Below, one piece after another: positions 26,294-34,031 of a DNA stretch of 64,000 nucleotides. The position numbers and the translations under genes are program-made. The first letter of the stretch is position 1. Each line of letters starts with the position of its first letter. The stretch is from an uncultured Eubacteriales bacterium (GTDB lineage: Bacteria; Bacillota; Clostridia; Oscillospirales; Oscillospiraceae): the NCBI GenBank assembly GCA_900544705.1, contig UQWH01000001.1, positions 1-64,000 on the forward strand, in the 5' to 3' direction. Below the pieces are notes generated by a model. The model saw nothing but the letters and a program-made list of their open reading frames with translations. It was not told the DNA's origin and did not search any database.

Positions 26294-27961
26294 CTAGCCT
26301 TTCGACGTTTCGACCCGGCGGATGGTCGCCGCGATTTCATCCTGAAGCTGCCGGACGGTATCCTGCAAAACCGACAGCTTCACCGTTCCGGCCTCGTCCG
26401 AGATCTCTTGGAGCAGGCCGGCGATCTGATCCGCATCTGCGACCTCGAGGAACTGCGCAGCGTTGCGGTCGATCAGGCGGTTGATCTTCGTCCAGACCTC
26501 CAGCCGGGAATCGACGCTGTCGAAGCCGTCGGCCTGCGCTTTCAGCTCCCGCAGCATCCCCCACAGGCGCTCATATTCCTCGTACATTTTTTCCGTCTGC
26601 TTGATCTTTGCGCCGTTATACTGGTCGATCGTGTCCATGCAGGAGGCGATGCTGCAATAGATCTCCGCGACGGGGTACTTCTCCGTCGCCTCGGAGAGCC
26701 ACTTGGCCGCCTTGGTGTAGGAATCGCGGTCATCCGCAGTGTCATAGTAGAAGAGGAAGGCTTCGCCGATGCGGTAGCAGACCTCCTGATAGCCGTCGGG
26801 GTTCTTCTCCTTCAGCGTTTTCAGGACGTCCACACGGTCGGAGAAGCCGTTGGACTTCTCCTCGTCCAGACCGGCCTGCAGCTTCAGCAGCTGCTGGCCC
26901 TCCTCGCCCGTGAGCACATGATCCTGCGTCAGAAGGTCGGCAAGCTGCTCATAGGCCTCCGAGCGGGAGGGATCGGTGAGGATCGCGTCGTAGCAGTCCT
27001 GCGCCGTCGACGCAGAGCGCAGCATCAGGTCGTAGTTCTCGGTTTTTTTCTGTTCGCCCGAAAGGTAGCCCCACAGTGACGCCGCGCCGAAGGCCAGCGT
27101 CAGACCGGCGCTCGCGAGGAAAAGCCCCAGCTTTCGCTTCTGCTTCTTGCGGTATGCGTCGTCGATCTTTTCATAATTCTCCAGCGCGTACATCAATTCC
27201 GCGCAGGACTGGTAGCGGTCGTCGGGATTGCGCTGGGTGCATTTCTGGATGATGCGCTCCAGACCGCTGGAAAGCGCCGGGTTGACCTGCCGGATGGGCA
27301 GGATCTCATAGGGCGGGTCGCAGGGGTTGCGCCCCGTGACCAGATGGTAAAGCGTCGCGCCCAGACAGTAGATGTCCGTCCGCGCGTCCGTCTGGCCCAT
27401 GCCGCCGAACTGCTCCGGCGCAGCATAGCCCACCGTGCCGAGGCAGGTGGTGTCCGCCAGATTTTTTTCCTTGAACTCGCGCGCCGTGCCGAAGTCGATC
27501 AGGCAGATGTTGCCGTCCGGCTTGAGCATGATGTTCGCGGGCTTCATGTCGCGGTAGATGATCGGCGGGGTGCGCGTGTGCAGATATTCCAGCACGTCGC
27601 AAAGCTGCTTTGCCCACTCGATCACGTATTCCTGCGGCTGCGCGCCGTATTCCTCCAGCGCCTTGCTCAGGGGGTTGCCCTGTATGTAGTCCATGACGAT
27701 CAGGAAGGTGTCCGGGCCTTCGATCACGTCGATGATGCTCGGCAGGCTGGGGTGGCTGAGCTTCTTGAGAAGATCCGTTTCCGCCACGAGGCCCTGCTTG
27801 ACGATCTCAAAATCTTTAACGCCGTCCTTGCGGACCTCCTTGATCGCCCACTGCTTATTCGCTTTCTCGTTCATGGCCAGATAGACGACGCTCATGCCGC
27901 CCTGACCGACCTTATTCAGTATCTTATATTTTCCGTCAATCAGCGAGCCGATCTCCAGCAT
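26294..27961 (-). CDS. PrkC-like membrane Ser/Thr protein kinase without PASTA domains
   Basis: 555 residues. The Hanks-type kinase domain at ~10-270 is complete: glycine loop KVGQGGMSVVY, catalytic Lys41 in AIKEV, YRDMKPANIM with Asp138, DFG at 156-158, activation segment LADTTCLGTVGYAAPEQF. A membrane helix follows at ~279-300. The outside part (~301-555) is helical, with TPR-like segments (YEQLADLLTQ; YTKAAKWLSEATEKYP), not the wall-binding PASTA repeats of PrkC/PknB. It should phosphorylate Thr on cytoplasmic partners; the adjacent phosphatase and FHA genes complete a phospho-signalling cassette. Confidence 0.93.
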   Translation of the reverse strand: MLEIGSLIDGKYKILNKVGQGGMSVVYLAMNEKANKQWAIKEVRKDGVKDFEIVKQGLVAETDLLKKLSHPSLPSIIDVIEGPDTFLIVMDYIQGNPLSKALEEYGAQPQEYVIEWAKQLCDVLEYLHTRTPPIIYRDMKPANIMLKPDGNICLIDFGTAREFKEKNLADTTCLGTVGYAAPEQFGGMGQTDARTDIYCLGATLYHLVTGRNPCDPPYEILPIRQVNPALSSGLERIIQKCTQRNPDDRYQSCAELMYALENYEKIDDAYRKKQKRKLGLFLASAGLTLAFGAASLWGYLSGEQKKTENYDLMLRSASTAQDCYDAILTDPSRSEAYEQLADLLTQDHVLTGEEGQQLLKLQAGLDEEKSNGFSDRVDVLKTLKEKNPDGYQEVCYRIGEAFLFYYDTADDRDSYTKAAKWLSEATEKYPVAEIYCSIASCMDTIDQYNGAKIKQTEKMYEEYERLWGMLRELKAQADGFDSVDSRLEVWTKINRLIDRNAAQFLEVADADQIAGLLQEISDEAGTVKLSVLQDTVRQLQDEIAATIRRVETSKG

Positions 27962-27973
27962 TCCGACCTCTCC

Positions 27974-28744
27974 TTAAAACGTGCGCACCAGCGCAACGGA
28001 AATATTATCTCTCTCGCCGCGCTGCATATCGCAGTCGACCAGCGCGCGGGCGTTGCGCTCCATCGTCGCGCTGTCCGGCAACACCGCCGGCTGCAAAAGG
28101 CCGAAGATTTCCTCCGGAAAGATCTCATGCCGGAAGCCGTCCGAGCAGAGAAGATACACCGCGTTTTCAAGCGTCCGGCCGAAAAAGAAATCCGGCACGA
28201 CCGTTTCCGACGCGCCGACACACTGCAAAAGCACATTTCTGCGCGGATCCACGCGCGCCTGTTCCGGCGTGAGAAGTCCCTGCGCGACCTCGCGCGCGAC
28301 AACGGTATGATCCTGCGTGATGCAGCGGATGCCGTCGGTCAGCTCGTAAAGGCGGGAGTCGCCGACGTTCAGCGCATAAAACCGGCTCTGCGTCAAAAGC
28401 ACGGCCACAACGGTCGTGCCAAGACGGATACCCTGCCGTGCGCCATAGGCGCCGATGGCTTTATTCTGCGCGGTGACAAGCTCAGTCCACTGGGCGCGCA
28501 CCGCCGCGTCCTCGATCGGCCCCGCGGCGCAGAGCTGCGGAAGCTGCTCGAACATCCACTGCTCAAAGGCGCGCACCACGCTCGCGCTGGCGACCTCACC
28601 CTTTTGCAGGCCGCCCATGCCGTCGCACAGCACCGCCAGCACCATTCTTCCCTGACAGGTCTGGATGGTCTTCACGGTCAGGCTGTCCTGGTTGGTCTGC
28701 TTGGTTGTGCCGACGTCCGTCGTCGCAGAAATGATGAAATTCAC
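27974..28744 (-). CDS. PP2C-type Ser/Thr phosphatase
   Basis: 256 residues, soluble, the length of PrpC/Stp. Metal-binding motifs: DVGTTKQTNQDS at the N-terminus, VLCDGMGGLQKGEVAS (Asp and Gly of the binuclear site), LNVGDSRLYEL, ITQDHTVV, LLCSDGF and C-terminal GERDNISVALV. It reverses phosphorylation by the kinase encoded next to it (12-base gap) and by analogy with Stp/PrpC acts on the kinase activation loop and its substrates. Confidence 0.93.
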   Translation of the reverse strand: MNFIISATTDVGTTKQTNQDSLTVKTIQTCQGRMVLAVLCDGMGGLQKGEVASASVVRAFEQWMFEQLPQLCAAGPIEDAAVRAQWTELVTAQNKAIGAYGARQGIRLGTTVVAVLLTQSRFYALNVGDSRLYELTDGIRCITQDHTVVAREVAQGLLTPEQARVDPRRNVLLQCVGASETVVPDFFFGRTLENAVYLLCSDGFRHEIFPEEIFGLLQPAVLPDSATMERNARALVDCDMQRGERDNISVALVRTF

Positions 28745-28758
28745 GTCATTCCCTCCGA

Positions 28759-30387
28759 TCAGTACGTCAGGAATTCAAAACTCTCGTTGGCAAGCGTGAT
28801 CTTGGCGCCGTGCGTCAGCTTCGTTTCCACATTGCTCTGGATCATAACGCCGTTGACGTAAGTATGGTTGGTGGAGTTGGTATCGACGATGTAGTACTCG
28901 CCGTCGCGGTTGAGGATGTTCGCGTGGCTGCGGCTGATGGCCGTGTTGTCCGCGATGAAATAGTCCACAAAGCTGCGCTCCTTGCCGATGCGGAAGGAGG
29001 GCTTGTTGATCGGGATGCGCTCATTGTTCTTCACGCGCAGGAGATAGGGCTGCACCGGCGCGGCGGGTGTGGCCGCGCCGAGAACGGTCGTTTCGCCGGA
29101 GGCTGCGCCGCCGAGAACGGTCGTCTCGCCAAAGCTCGCGGGCTGCACCTGCGGCACGGGAGCGGCAGGCTGCACGGGTCTGGACTGTGCGGGTCTGGAT
29201 TGCACCGGCGCGGCTGCCTGCACGGGAGCAGGCTGTGCGGGCGCCGGGGCAGGGGATTGGGCAGGCGCGGCGAAGCCCTGATGCGGCTGGCCGGGAACGG
29301 CAAAGCCGGGCTGCGGGCGGCCGGGTACGGCGAAGCCCGGCTGCGGCTGACCGGGTACAGCGAAGCCGGGCTGCGGGCGGCCGGGTACGGCAAAGCCCGT
29401 CTGCGACTTGCCGGGAACGGCGAAGCCCGATGCGGGCGCTGCCTTCGCCCCGGCGGGGGCGGGCTGGCCGGGCTGCGGCACAGACTGCGCGGACGCAGCT
29501 TCCTTCGCCGCCTTCTTCGCGGCCTGCTGCGCCTTATAAAGCTCCTTGTTTTCCTTGCTGTAGTGCATCAGCAGGGTGAACATGGAGATCTCCTTTTCTC
29601 CTTCGGGGCGGGGCGGCACCGGCTGCGCGGGCGCGGCCTGCTTCTTCTCCGCCTTCTTTTTTTTCTCCGGTGCGGGAGGGGGAACGGGAACCGGCTGCGC
29701 GGGCGCAGGCTGCTGCATCTGCGGCGCTGCGGGCTGCGGCGCCAGAGCGGGCTGCTGGACCGGCGCCGGAGCGGGCTGCACAGGTGCGGCAGGATGCTGA
29801 ACCGCCGCCTGCGGCTTCGCGGACGCGGCGGGAGCCGCGCCGTCCAGCTCCTCAAGCAGCCTGGAGAACTCCGCCAGCGAGAACACCGGAGTACCGTTCA
29901 GATAATTGATCAGGTGCGCGACATAGTCGCAGTTTTCCGTCTGGTCAAAGCGCGTATGGAATACAAGGTCGCGGAAATACTGGCCGAAGTCCACCGCCGG
30001 ACGCCGCTCGTCCGCAAAGGGCAGGCAGATCACCAGCGTTTCCGCCGTGGTAACATCGGCAAAGATATAGTCGAGATTCAAAAGGAGCATCGAGGGAGCA
30101 ATCATGTAGTCTTCCGCAGAGAGAACCGCGCGGACAATGCCCCGGAACACGCCGAGCAGGCGCTTCTTATTCACAACGCCCTCGAAGAGCTGTGTCGCGC
30201 TGATCTTCGCAGAGACATTGTATTTCAGGAATTTCTGATCGTCCATCTGGGAATACAGCGCAGGCGCCAGCCCGGCGATGCGGTTATTGACGATCATTCC
30301 GAGGCAGGTGCTGTCCAGCGTCTCGCCGGACGCCAGCGCACAGACCAAATAGGTGTTTGTTCCCTGATTTTCGAAGGAAAGCTTCAT
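28759..30387 (-). CDS. DUF6382-like N-terminus, Pro/Gln linker and FHA domain protein
   Basis: 542 residues in three parts. Residues ~1-185 match the DUF6382 type seen in front of FHA domains in clostridia (from memory). A long Pro/Ala/Gln-rich linker includes five 10-residue repeats (GFAVPG[RQ]PQP, encoded at 29278-29427). The FHA domain (~445-542) has the phosphothreonine-binding residues in PSFRIGKERSFVDY, ISRSHANI and NSTNHTYVNG. Immediately before it are two GETTVLG motifs (29077-29097 and 29110-29130), resembling the ETT phospho-site of mycobacterial GarA. It is the likely adaptor of the kinase/phosphatase pair downstream. Confidence 0.92.
   Translation of the reverse strand: MKLSFENQGTNTYLVCALASGETLDSTCLGMIVNNRIAGLAPALYSQMDDQKFLKYNVSAKISATQLFEGVVNKKRLLGVFRGIVRAVLSAEDYMIAPSMLLLNLDYIFADVTTAETLVICLPFADERRPAVDFGQYFRDLVFHTRFDQTENCDYVAHLINYLNGTPVFSLAEFSRLLEELDGAAPAASAKPQAAVQHPAAPVQPAPAPVQQPALAPQPAAPQMQQPAPAQPVPVPPPAPEKKKKAEKKQAAPAQPVPPRPEGEKEISMFTLLMHYSKENKELYKAQQAAKKAAKEAASAQSVPQPGQPAPAGAKAAPASGFAVPGKSQTGFAVPGRPQPGFAVPGQPQPGFAVPGRPQPGFAVPGQPHQGFAAPAQSPAPAPAQPAPVQAAAPVQSRPAQSRPVQPAAPVPQVQPASFGETTVLGGAASGETTVLGAATPAAPVQPYLLRVKNNERIPINKPSFRIGKERSFVDYFIADNTAISRSHANILNRDGEYYIVDTNSTNHTYVNGVMIQSNVETKLTHGAKITLANESFEFLTY
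29278..29427 (-). repeat. 5 x 30-bp tandem repeat in the FHA gene linker
   Basis: Five imperfect 30-base units encode GFAVPG plus four variable residues. Copies differ at several positions and are in frame. Confidence 0.85.
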
Positions 30388-30411
30388 TCCGTTACGCTCC
30401 TTTTGATATCT

Positions 30412-31719
30412 TTAATGATTGTACTGATACAGCGACAGGCACTGCCATTCCGAGTCCAGCTCGACAAAGACATTGCCGGAGGAATTGAAATCTCTCACAT
30501 CCTCAAACTGCGGCGCAATCACCATGTTGTTTTCCAGATCAACAAAGCCCCATTTTTTGCCTTTCTTGACGGCGGCAAGCCCATTGGAGAAGCTGCGCGC
30601 GTCCTCATACTGCAGGGGAATGACGACGGCGCCGTCCTTATCGACAAAGCCCCATTTTCCGTTCTGCCGCACCGCCGCGTAGGTCGTGTCGGCAAAAAGC
30701 CTTGCGTCGTCAAAGGTCTGTGTTCCGATCTGCGTTCCCGCGGCATCAATCATGAGATATTTGGTGCCTTTTTTGGCAAACAGCCGCTCGTTGCGGCACA
30801 CGACCGTTTTCTCATCCTGAACAATGCCGTCGAACACCGGCTGTGTCAGGGCTTCGCCGGAGCCGTTGATCAGGCCCCATTTCTTCCCCTGCTTGACCGC
30901 GGCGACGCCGTTGCCGAGGCCGGAGGCGTCCTCATAGCCGCCAAACAGACGGGTATCATTTTCCAGGGAGTAAAAATCCCACGTTTTTCCGTTATAAAGG
31001 GAGTAGGTCGTTCCGCTGACAATGCCCAGCTTCCGAACATTCTCCACACCGCGCACGACATGCTTCTTGTTGCCGGAGGCGTCGATAAAATAGACGCTTC
31101 CGTCCGGCTCCATGACCGGCGCCAACTCAAACAGGTAGGCTCCGACCTCTTTGAATTTCGCGTCAACGACCAGCTTGCCCTTCTGGTTTACATAACCCCA
31201 GAGCTCCTTGACCTTGACGGGACTCAGCGTTCCGCTGTAGATGCCGGCATCGCCGAAGCAGGCGTAGCCGAGCGTGAAGGTATACTCGATTTCCCTGTGG
31301 ATCTCCTCCAGCTTTTCGGAGGTAAGTTTATTGCCGCGCGCCTTCTCGTACACGCGGAAGCACTCTTCGAAATCTTCGGTCGACCGGTAGACCTCCATCA
31401 GATATTCATAGGTACGGATGTCCTTCGGGTACTTTGAAACGAGCTCCTTGCCCCATTCCTCGGCCGTGCCTTTGAGATTGCTTTCCATGTACATCTCGCC
31501 GAGCTCCAGCCCGAGGCTCGCCGACGGGCGGATCTCCAGCGCTGCCTGATACTTCTGATTGGCGTCAACGACAACGCCCAGACTGCGGCATTCCCGGGCT
31601 CCGGCAAGCAGCGTGTCATATTTCTGCCGTGTCGCGGAGCGGTCGGAGTACAGCTTGTAAATCGAAAGGCCGAACAGGACGACCAGCACTACGGGCACGA
31701 GAAATTTATACTTTTTCAT
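30412..31719 (-). CDS. membrane-anchored TPR/WG-repeat protein
   Basis: 435 residues: an N-terminal membrane helix (~7-25), a helical TPR-like region (~30-150, YQAALEIRPSASLGLELGEM) and about six WG repeats in the C-terminal two thirds, for example KWGFVDKDGAVVIPLQYEDA and KWGFVDLENNMVIAPQFEDV. WG-repeat proteins form beta structures of unclear function, often outside the cell. It lies between the prepilin peptidase and the FHA gene with short gaps on both sides, linking the pilus and signalling parts of the locus. Confidence 0.85.
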   Translation of the reverse strand: MKKYKFLVPVVLVVLFGLSIYKLYSDRSATRQKYDTLLAGARECRSLGVVVDANQKYQAALEIRPSASLGLELGEMYMESNLKGTAEEWGKELVSKYPKDIRTYEYLMEVYRSTEDFEECFRVYEKARGNKLTSEKLEEIHREIEYTFTLGYACFGDAGIYSGTLSPVKVKELWGYVNQKGKLVVDAKFKEVGAYLFELAPVMEPDGSVYFIDASGNKKHVVRGVENVRKLGIVSGTTYSLYNGKTWDFYSLENDTRLFGGYEDASGLGNGVAAVKQGKKWGLINGSGEALTQPVFDGIVQDEKTVVCRNERLFAKKGTKYLMIDAAGTQIGTQTFDDARLFADTTYAAVRQNGKWGFVDKDGAVVIPLQYEDARSFSNGLAAVKKGKKWGFVDLENNMVIAPQFEDVRDFNSSGNVFVELDSEWQCLSLYQYNH

Positions 31720-31729
31720 TCTTGTCGCC

Positions 31730-32416
31730 TCACATTCCGGTCAAAAAGACGGACACAAACGTCCCCAGGACGATCGCCGGGGCGAAGGGGATCACATCTT
31801 TTCTCGATTTCTTTTTTGTTACGAGAAGGAACACTGCCAGCAGGAAGGAGAGGACCAGCGAGGCAAAGACCGCGCCCCAGATCCCGTCCAGCCCCAGCAT
31901 CAGTCCCATGACGATGAAGAGCTTCATATCGCCGTAGCCGATCGAATTCTTTGCACAGAGGCGGCAGAGCATCGACGCCAGCAGCAACGCTGCCGCTGCG
32001 ATCCCTTCAGAGAGCAGGCGGCGCCAGATCCCGTCGTACTGCACGAACAGCTCCGTCACGAAAATCCCCGCCCAGCAGATCAGGCCGAAGAGGATGAAGC
32101 GGTTCGGGATGCGATAGGTCTTTGCGTCGATCAGCGCCAACGGCCACATGACCGCAAGCAGGCTCAGGCGCTTCAGGCTGAAGCAAAAGCTGTTTGCCTG
32201 ATACAGAATGCCGAAGGCCACCGCGACACCGAGCGTCAGGACGATCATCACGGCGCTGTAGAGGATGACCCATTTGTTCAGCACTTTGGGTGCTTCTTCC
32301 TCCTCCGCAGGCGGATTGGCGAGACGATATGCTTTCAGATCCGTCAGCATCAGCCAGAAGCTGACGCCGCAGAGCAGAGCCGTAATACCGATCAGAACCC
32401 AGTCCAACAATCTCAT
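31730..32416 (-). CDS. tadV: TadV/CpaA-type prepilin peptidase
   Basis: 228 residues, polytopic. The two catalytic aspartates of A24 peptidases are in LALIDAKTYRIPN and IGYGDMKLF; the fold has about six helices and lacks the N-terminal methylase domain, as usual for Tad systems. It cleaves the leader of Flp pilin and TadE-like pseudopilins at Gly. An extra N-terminal helix plus an acidic loop (PPAEEEEAPK) precede the core. Confidence 0.88.
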   Translation of the reverse strand: MRLLDWVLIGITALLCGVSFWLMLTDLKAYRLANPPAEEEEAPKVLNKWVILYSAVMIVLTLGVAVAFGILYQANSFCFSLKRLSLLAVMWPLALIDAKTYRIPNRFILFGLICWAGIFVTELFVQYDGIWRRLLSEGIAAAALLLASMLCRLCAKNSIGYGDMKLFIVMGLMLGLDGIWGAVFASLVLSFLLAVFLLVTKKKSRKDVIPFAPAIVLGTFVSVFLTGM

Positions 32417-32455
32417 AGCGTTCCCCTTTTCTGTTCTTTCCGAAGTGCGGGCAGA

Positions 32456-33244
32456 CTAAGCCAGAAGTCTGCGGCGCGGCGGCAGGATCGCCGCCGACTT
32501 TGCGCCGCCTGCAATTTTACTGTTCTCGCAGCCCCAGGCGTCGGTAGCCGAATAGTTCCGGAACGTCATTTTTATGTCGATGTTCAGTAACTGAATGACC
32601 TGCACCTTGTAGGTAAGAACCAGTTTGATTCTTCCCACTCCCTCGCCATTCGCTGTGGCAAACTTAATATAAGTACTGTTAAAGTTCAGGCCGCTCTCGC
32701 CGTCAACCACCCGGTAGCGTTTCAGGAAAGCCTCCGGCGTATCGCCCTCAAAGTCGGAGAGGTGCTTTTTCAAGAAGGCTTTTGCAAGTTCACGCGTAGC
32801 CGCATTTTGCCCGTCTCCGATCAGGGCTGCAAGGCCGCCCTTGGCCACGCCGAGGGCAAAGGCCTTTGGATCCTTGACAATTTCATCTATAGAGCCCTTG
32901 ATGCTATCATAGCTTTCTTTGCCCTGATTGATCGTATTGGACATATCGCCTTTTTTGAAGGCATCAATGAAATCCCCGACGCCCTTGGCGATGGTATCCA
33001 CCTTTGCACCGGCATCGGCTCCCGCCGCCATCATGCTTCCGACCTTTTTGTCGAACTCCCCTTTGAAATACAGGTAAGAATACTGAGAAATCTCCCTTGC
33101 CGCCGTATCCAGCGCGGTGCTCATCTTTGCCTGGATATAGCAGATATTCACAATGGACAGGATCGTGAAAATAACAAATATGAACACCGAAAGAGAAATG
33201 GTTGCCTCGACGACGATCGCGCCGTTTTCGTTCTCCTTTCTCAT
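32456..33244 (-). CDS. TadE-like pseudopilin
   Basis: 262 residues. The N-terminus MRKENENG/AIVVEATISLS has the prepilin cleavage site after Gly with Glu at +5, followed by a hydrophobic helix (~12-35). The remainder is an unusual ~220-residue extracytoplasmic region with TALDTAAREISQYSYLYF. It should be processed by TadV and act as a minor pilin. The gene lies 39 bases before tadV. Confidence 0.87.
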   Translation of the reverse strand: MRKENENGAIVVEATISLSVFIFVIFTILSIVNICYIQAKMSTALDTAAREISQYSYLYFKGEFDKKVGSMMAAGADAGAKVDTIAKGVGDFIDAFKKGDMSNTINQGKESYDSIKGSIDEIVKDPKAFALGVAKGGLAALIGDGQNAATRELAKAFLKKHLSDFEGDTPEAFLKRYRVVDGESGLNFNSTYIKFATANGEGVGRIKLVLTYKVQVIQLLNIDIKMTFRNYSATDAWGCENSKIAGGAKSAAILPPRRRLLA

Positions 33245-33277
33245 GTCCTCACCTCCGAAAATTGTTGTTTTCTGGGG

Positions 33278-33988
33278 TTACTCCGCCTGGAAGGGAATGT
33301 TGTTCTCGTTTGCGAAGGATTCTGCATAGCTGCCCGCCGGCGCATAGATGGTAAGGTTTTCACAGCCCTCAAAGACCAGTTCATCGTCAATATTTGTGAG
33401 TGTCTGCGTGAAGTGGAGTTCCTTCAACTTGGTGCAGTTACCGAAGGTGCCAATGCCTCCCAGTTCCTGGAGGTCCTTGCCGAAGATGACCTGCTGCAAA
33501 TTAGAGCAGTTGCCGAAGGTCAGCCCCAGCGTTCTTGTCACACCCTCGCAAATGACCAGTTCCACCGTTTCATTGTTGGTAAATACCTCTTCAATTTCTT
33601 TAACGCTCTCCGGAATCAGCACCGCCCGCACCGGGGAGTCATTGGCAAATACATAATTATAGAGCGCCGTAACCGGCTTGCCTTCAATCTCCGCCGGGAT
33701 AACCACCACGGTGTCACTTCCCGCGTAGCTTTTGATCTTGATGCCGTTCTCTTCCACGTCATAGGTGAAGTCCTCTGCCGGGGCAGCCGCGTGGCTGCGG
33801 AGCAGTTTTTCGGTGATGGGGGCGTTCGGATCCACCTTTTCACTCGGGGTGTCCGTGCCCGGCTCGTCAGAGCTTACGGAACCGCCGGACTGCGCGGGGT
33901 CGCCGGAGGGTTTGGTATCGCCGCCGCAGGCCGTCAGCGCCAGCAGCAGGCAGAAGATCAGAATCAGTACGGAAATTGTTTTTTTCAT
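33278..33988 (-). CDS. lipoprotein with BspA-like leucine-rich repeats
   Basis: 236 residues. Type II signal MKKTISVLILIFCLLLALTACGG with lipobox LTAC (Cys at ~21), a Ser/Pro/Gly linker and then leucine-rich repeats of the BspA/LRR_5 kind (VRAVLIPESVKEIEEVF; LKELHFTQTLTNIDDELVFEGC), ending ENLTIYAPAGSYAESFANE. Such proteins bind host or bacterial surface ligands. Its place between the pseudopilin genes of the Tad operon suggests a surface-exposed partner of the pilus, though this is inferred from position only. Confidence 0.87.
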   Translation of the reverse strand: MKKTISVLILIFCLLLALTACGGDTKPSGDPAQSGGSVSSDEPGTDTPSEKVDPNAPITEKLLRSHAAAPAEDFTYDVEENGIKIKSYAGSDTVVVIPAEIEGKPVTALYNYVFANDSPVRAVLIPESVKEIEEVFTNNETVELVICEGVTRTLGLTFGNCSNLQQVIFGKDLQELGGIGTFGNCTKLKELHFTQTLTNIDDELVFEGCENLTIYAPAGSYAESFANENNIPFQAE

Positions 33989-34031
33989 TTTGGTTTGCTC
34001 CTTTGCGTTGTTCGTTGGTAGATGGGCTGGT

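Noticed and set aside
28810..31437. 875-residue plus-strand frame
   Set aside because: Shadow of the FHA and WG-repeat genes; low-complexity Gly/Arg/Leu sequence mirrors the Pro/Gln linker.
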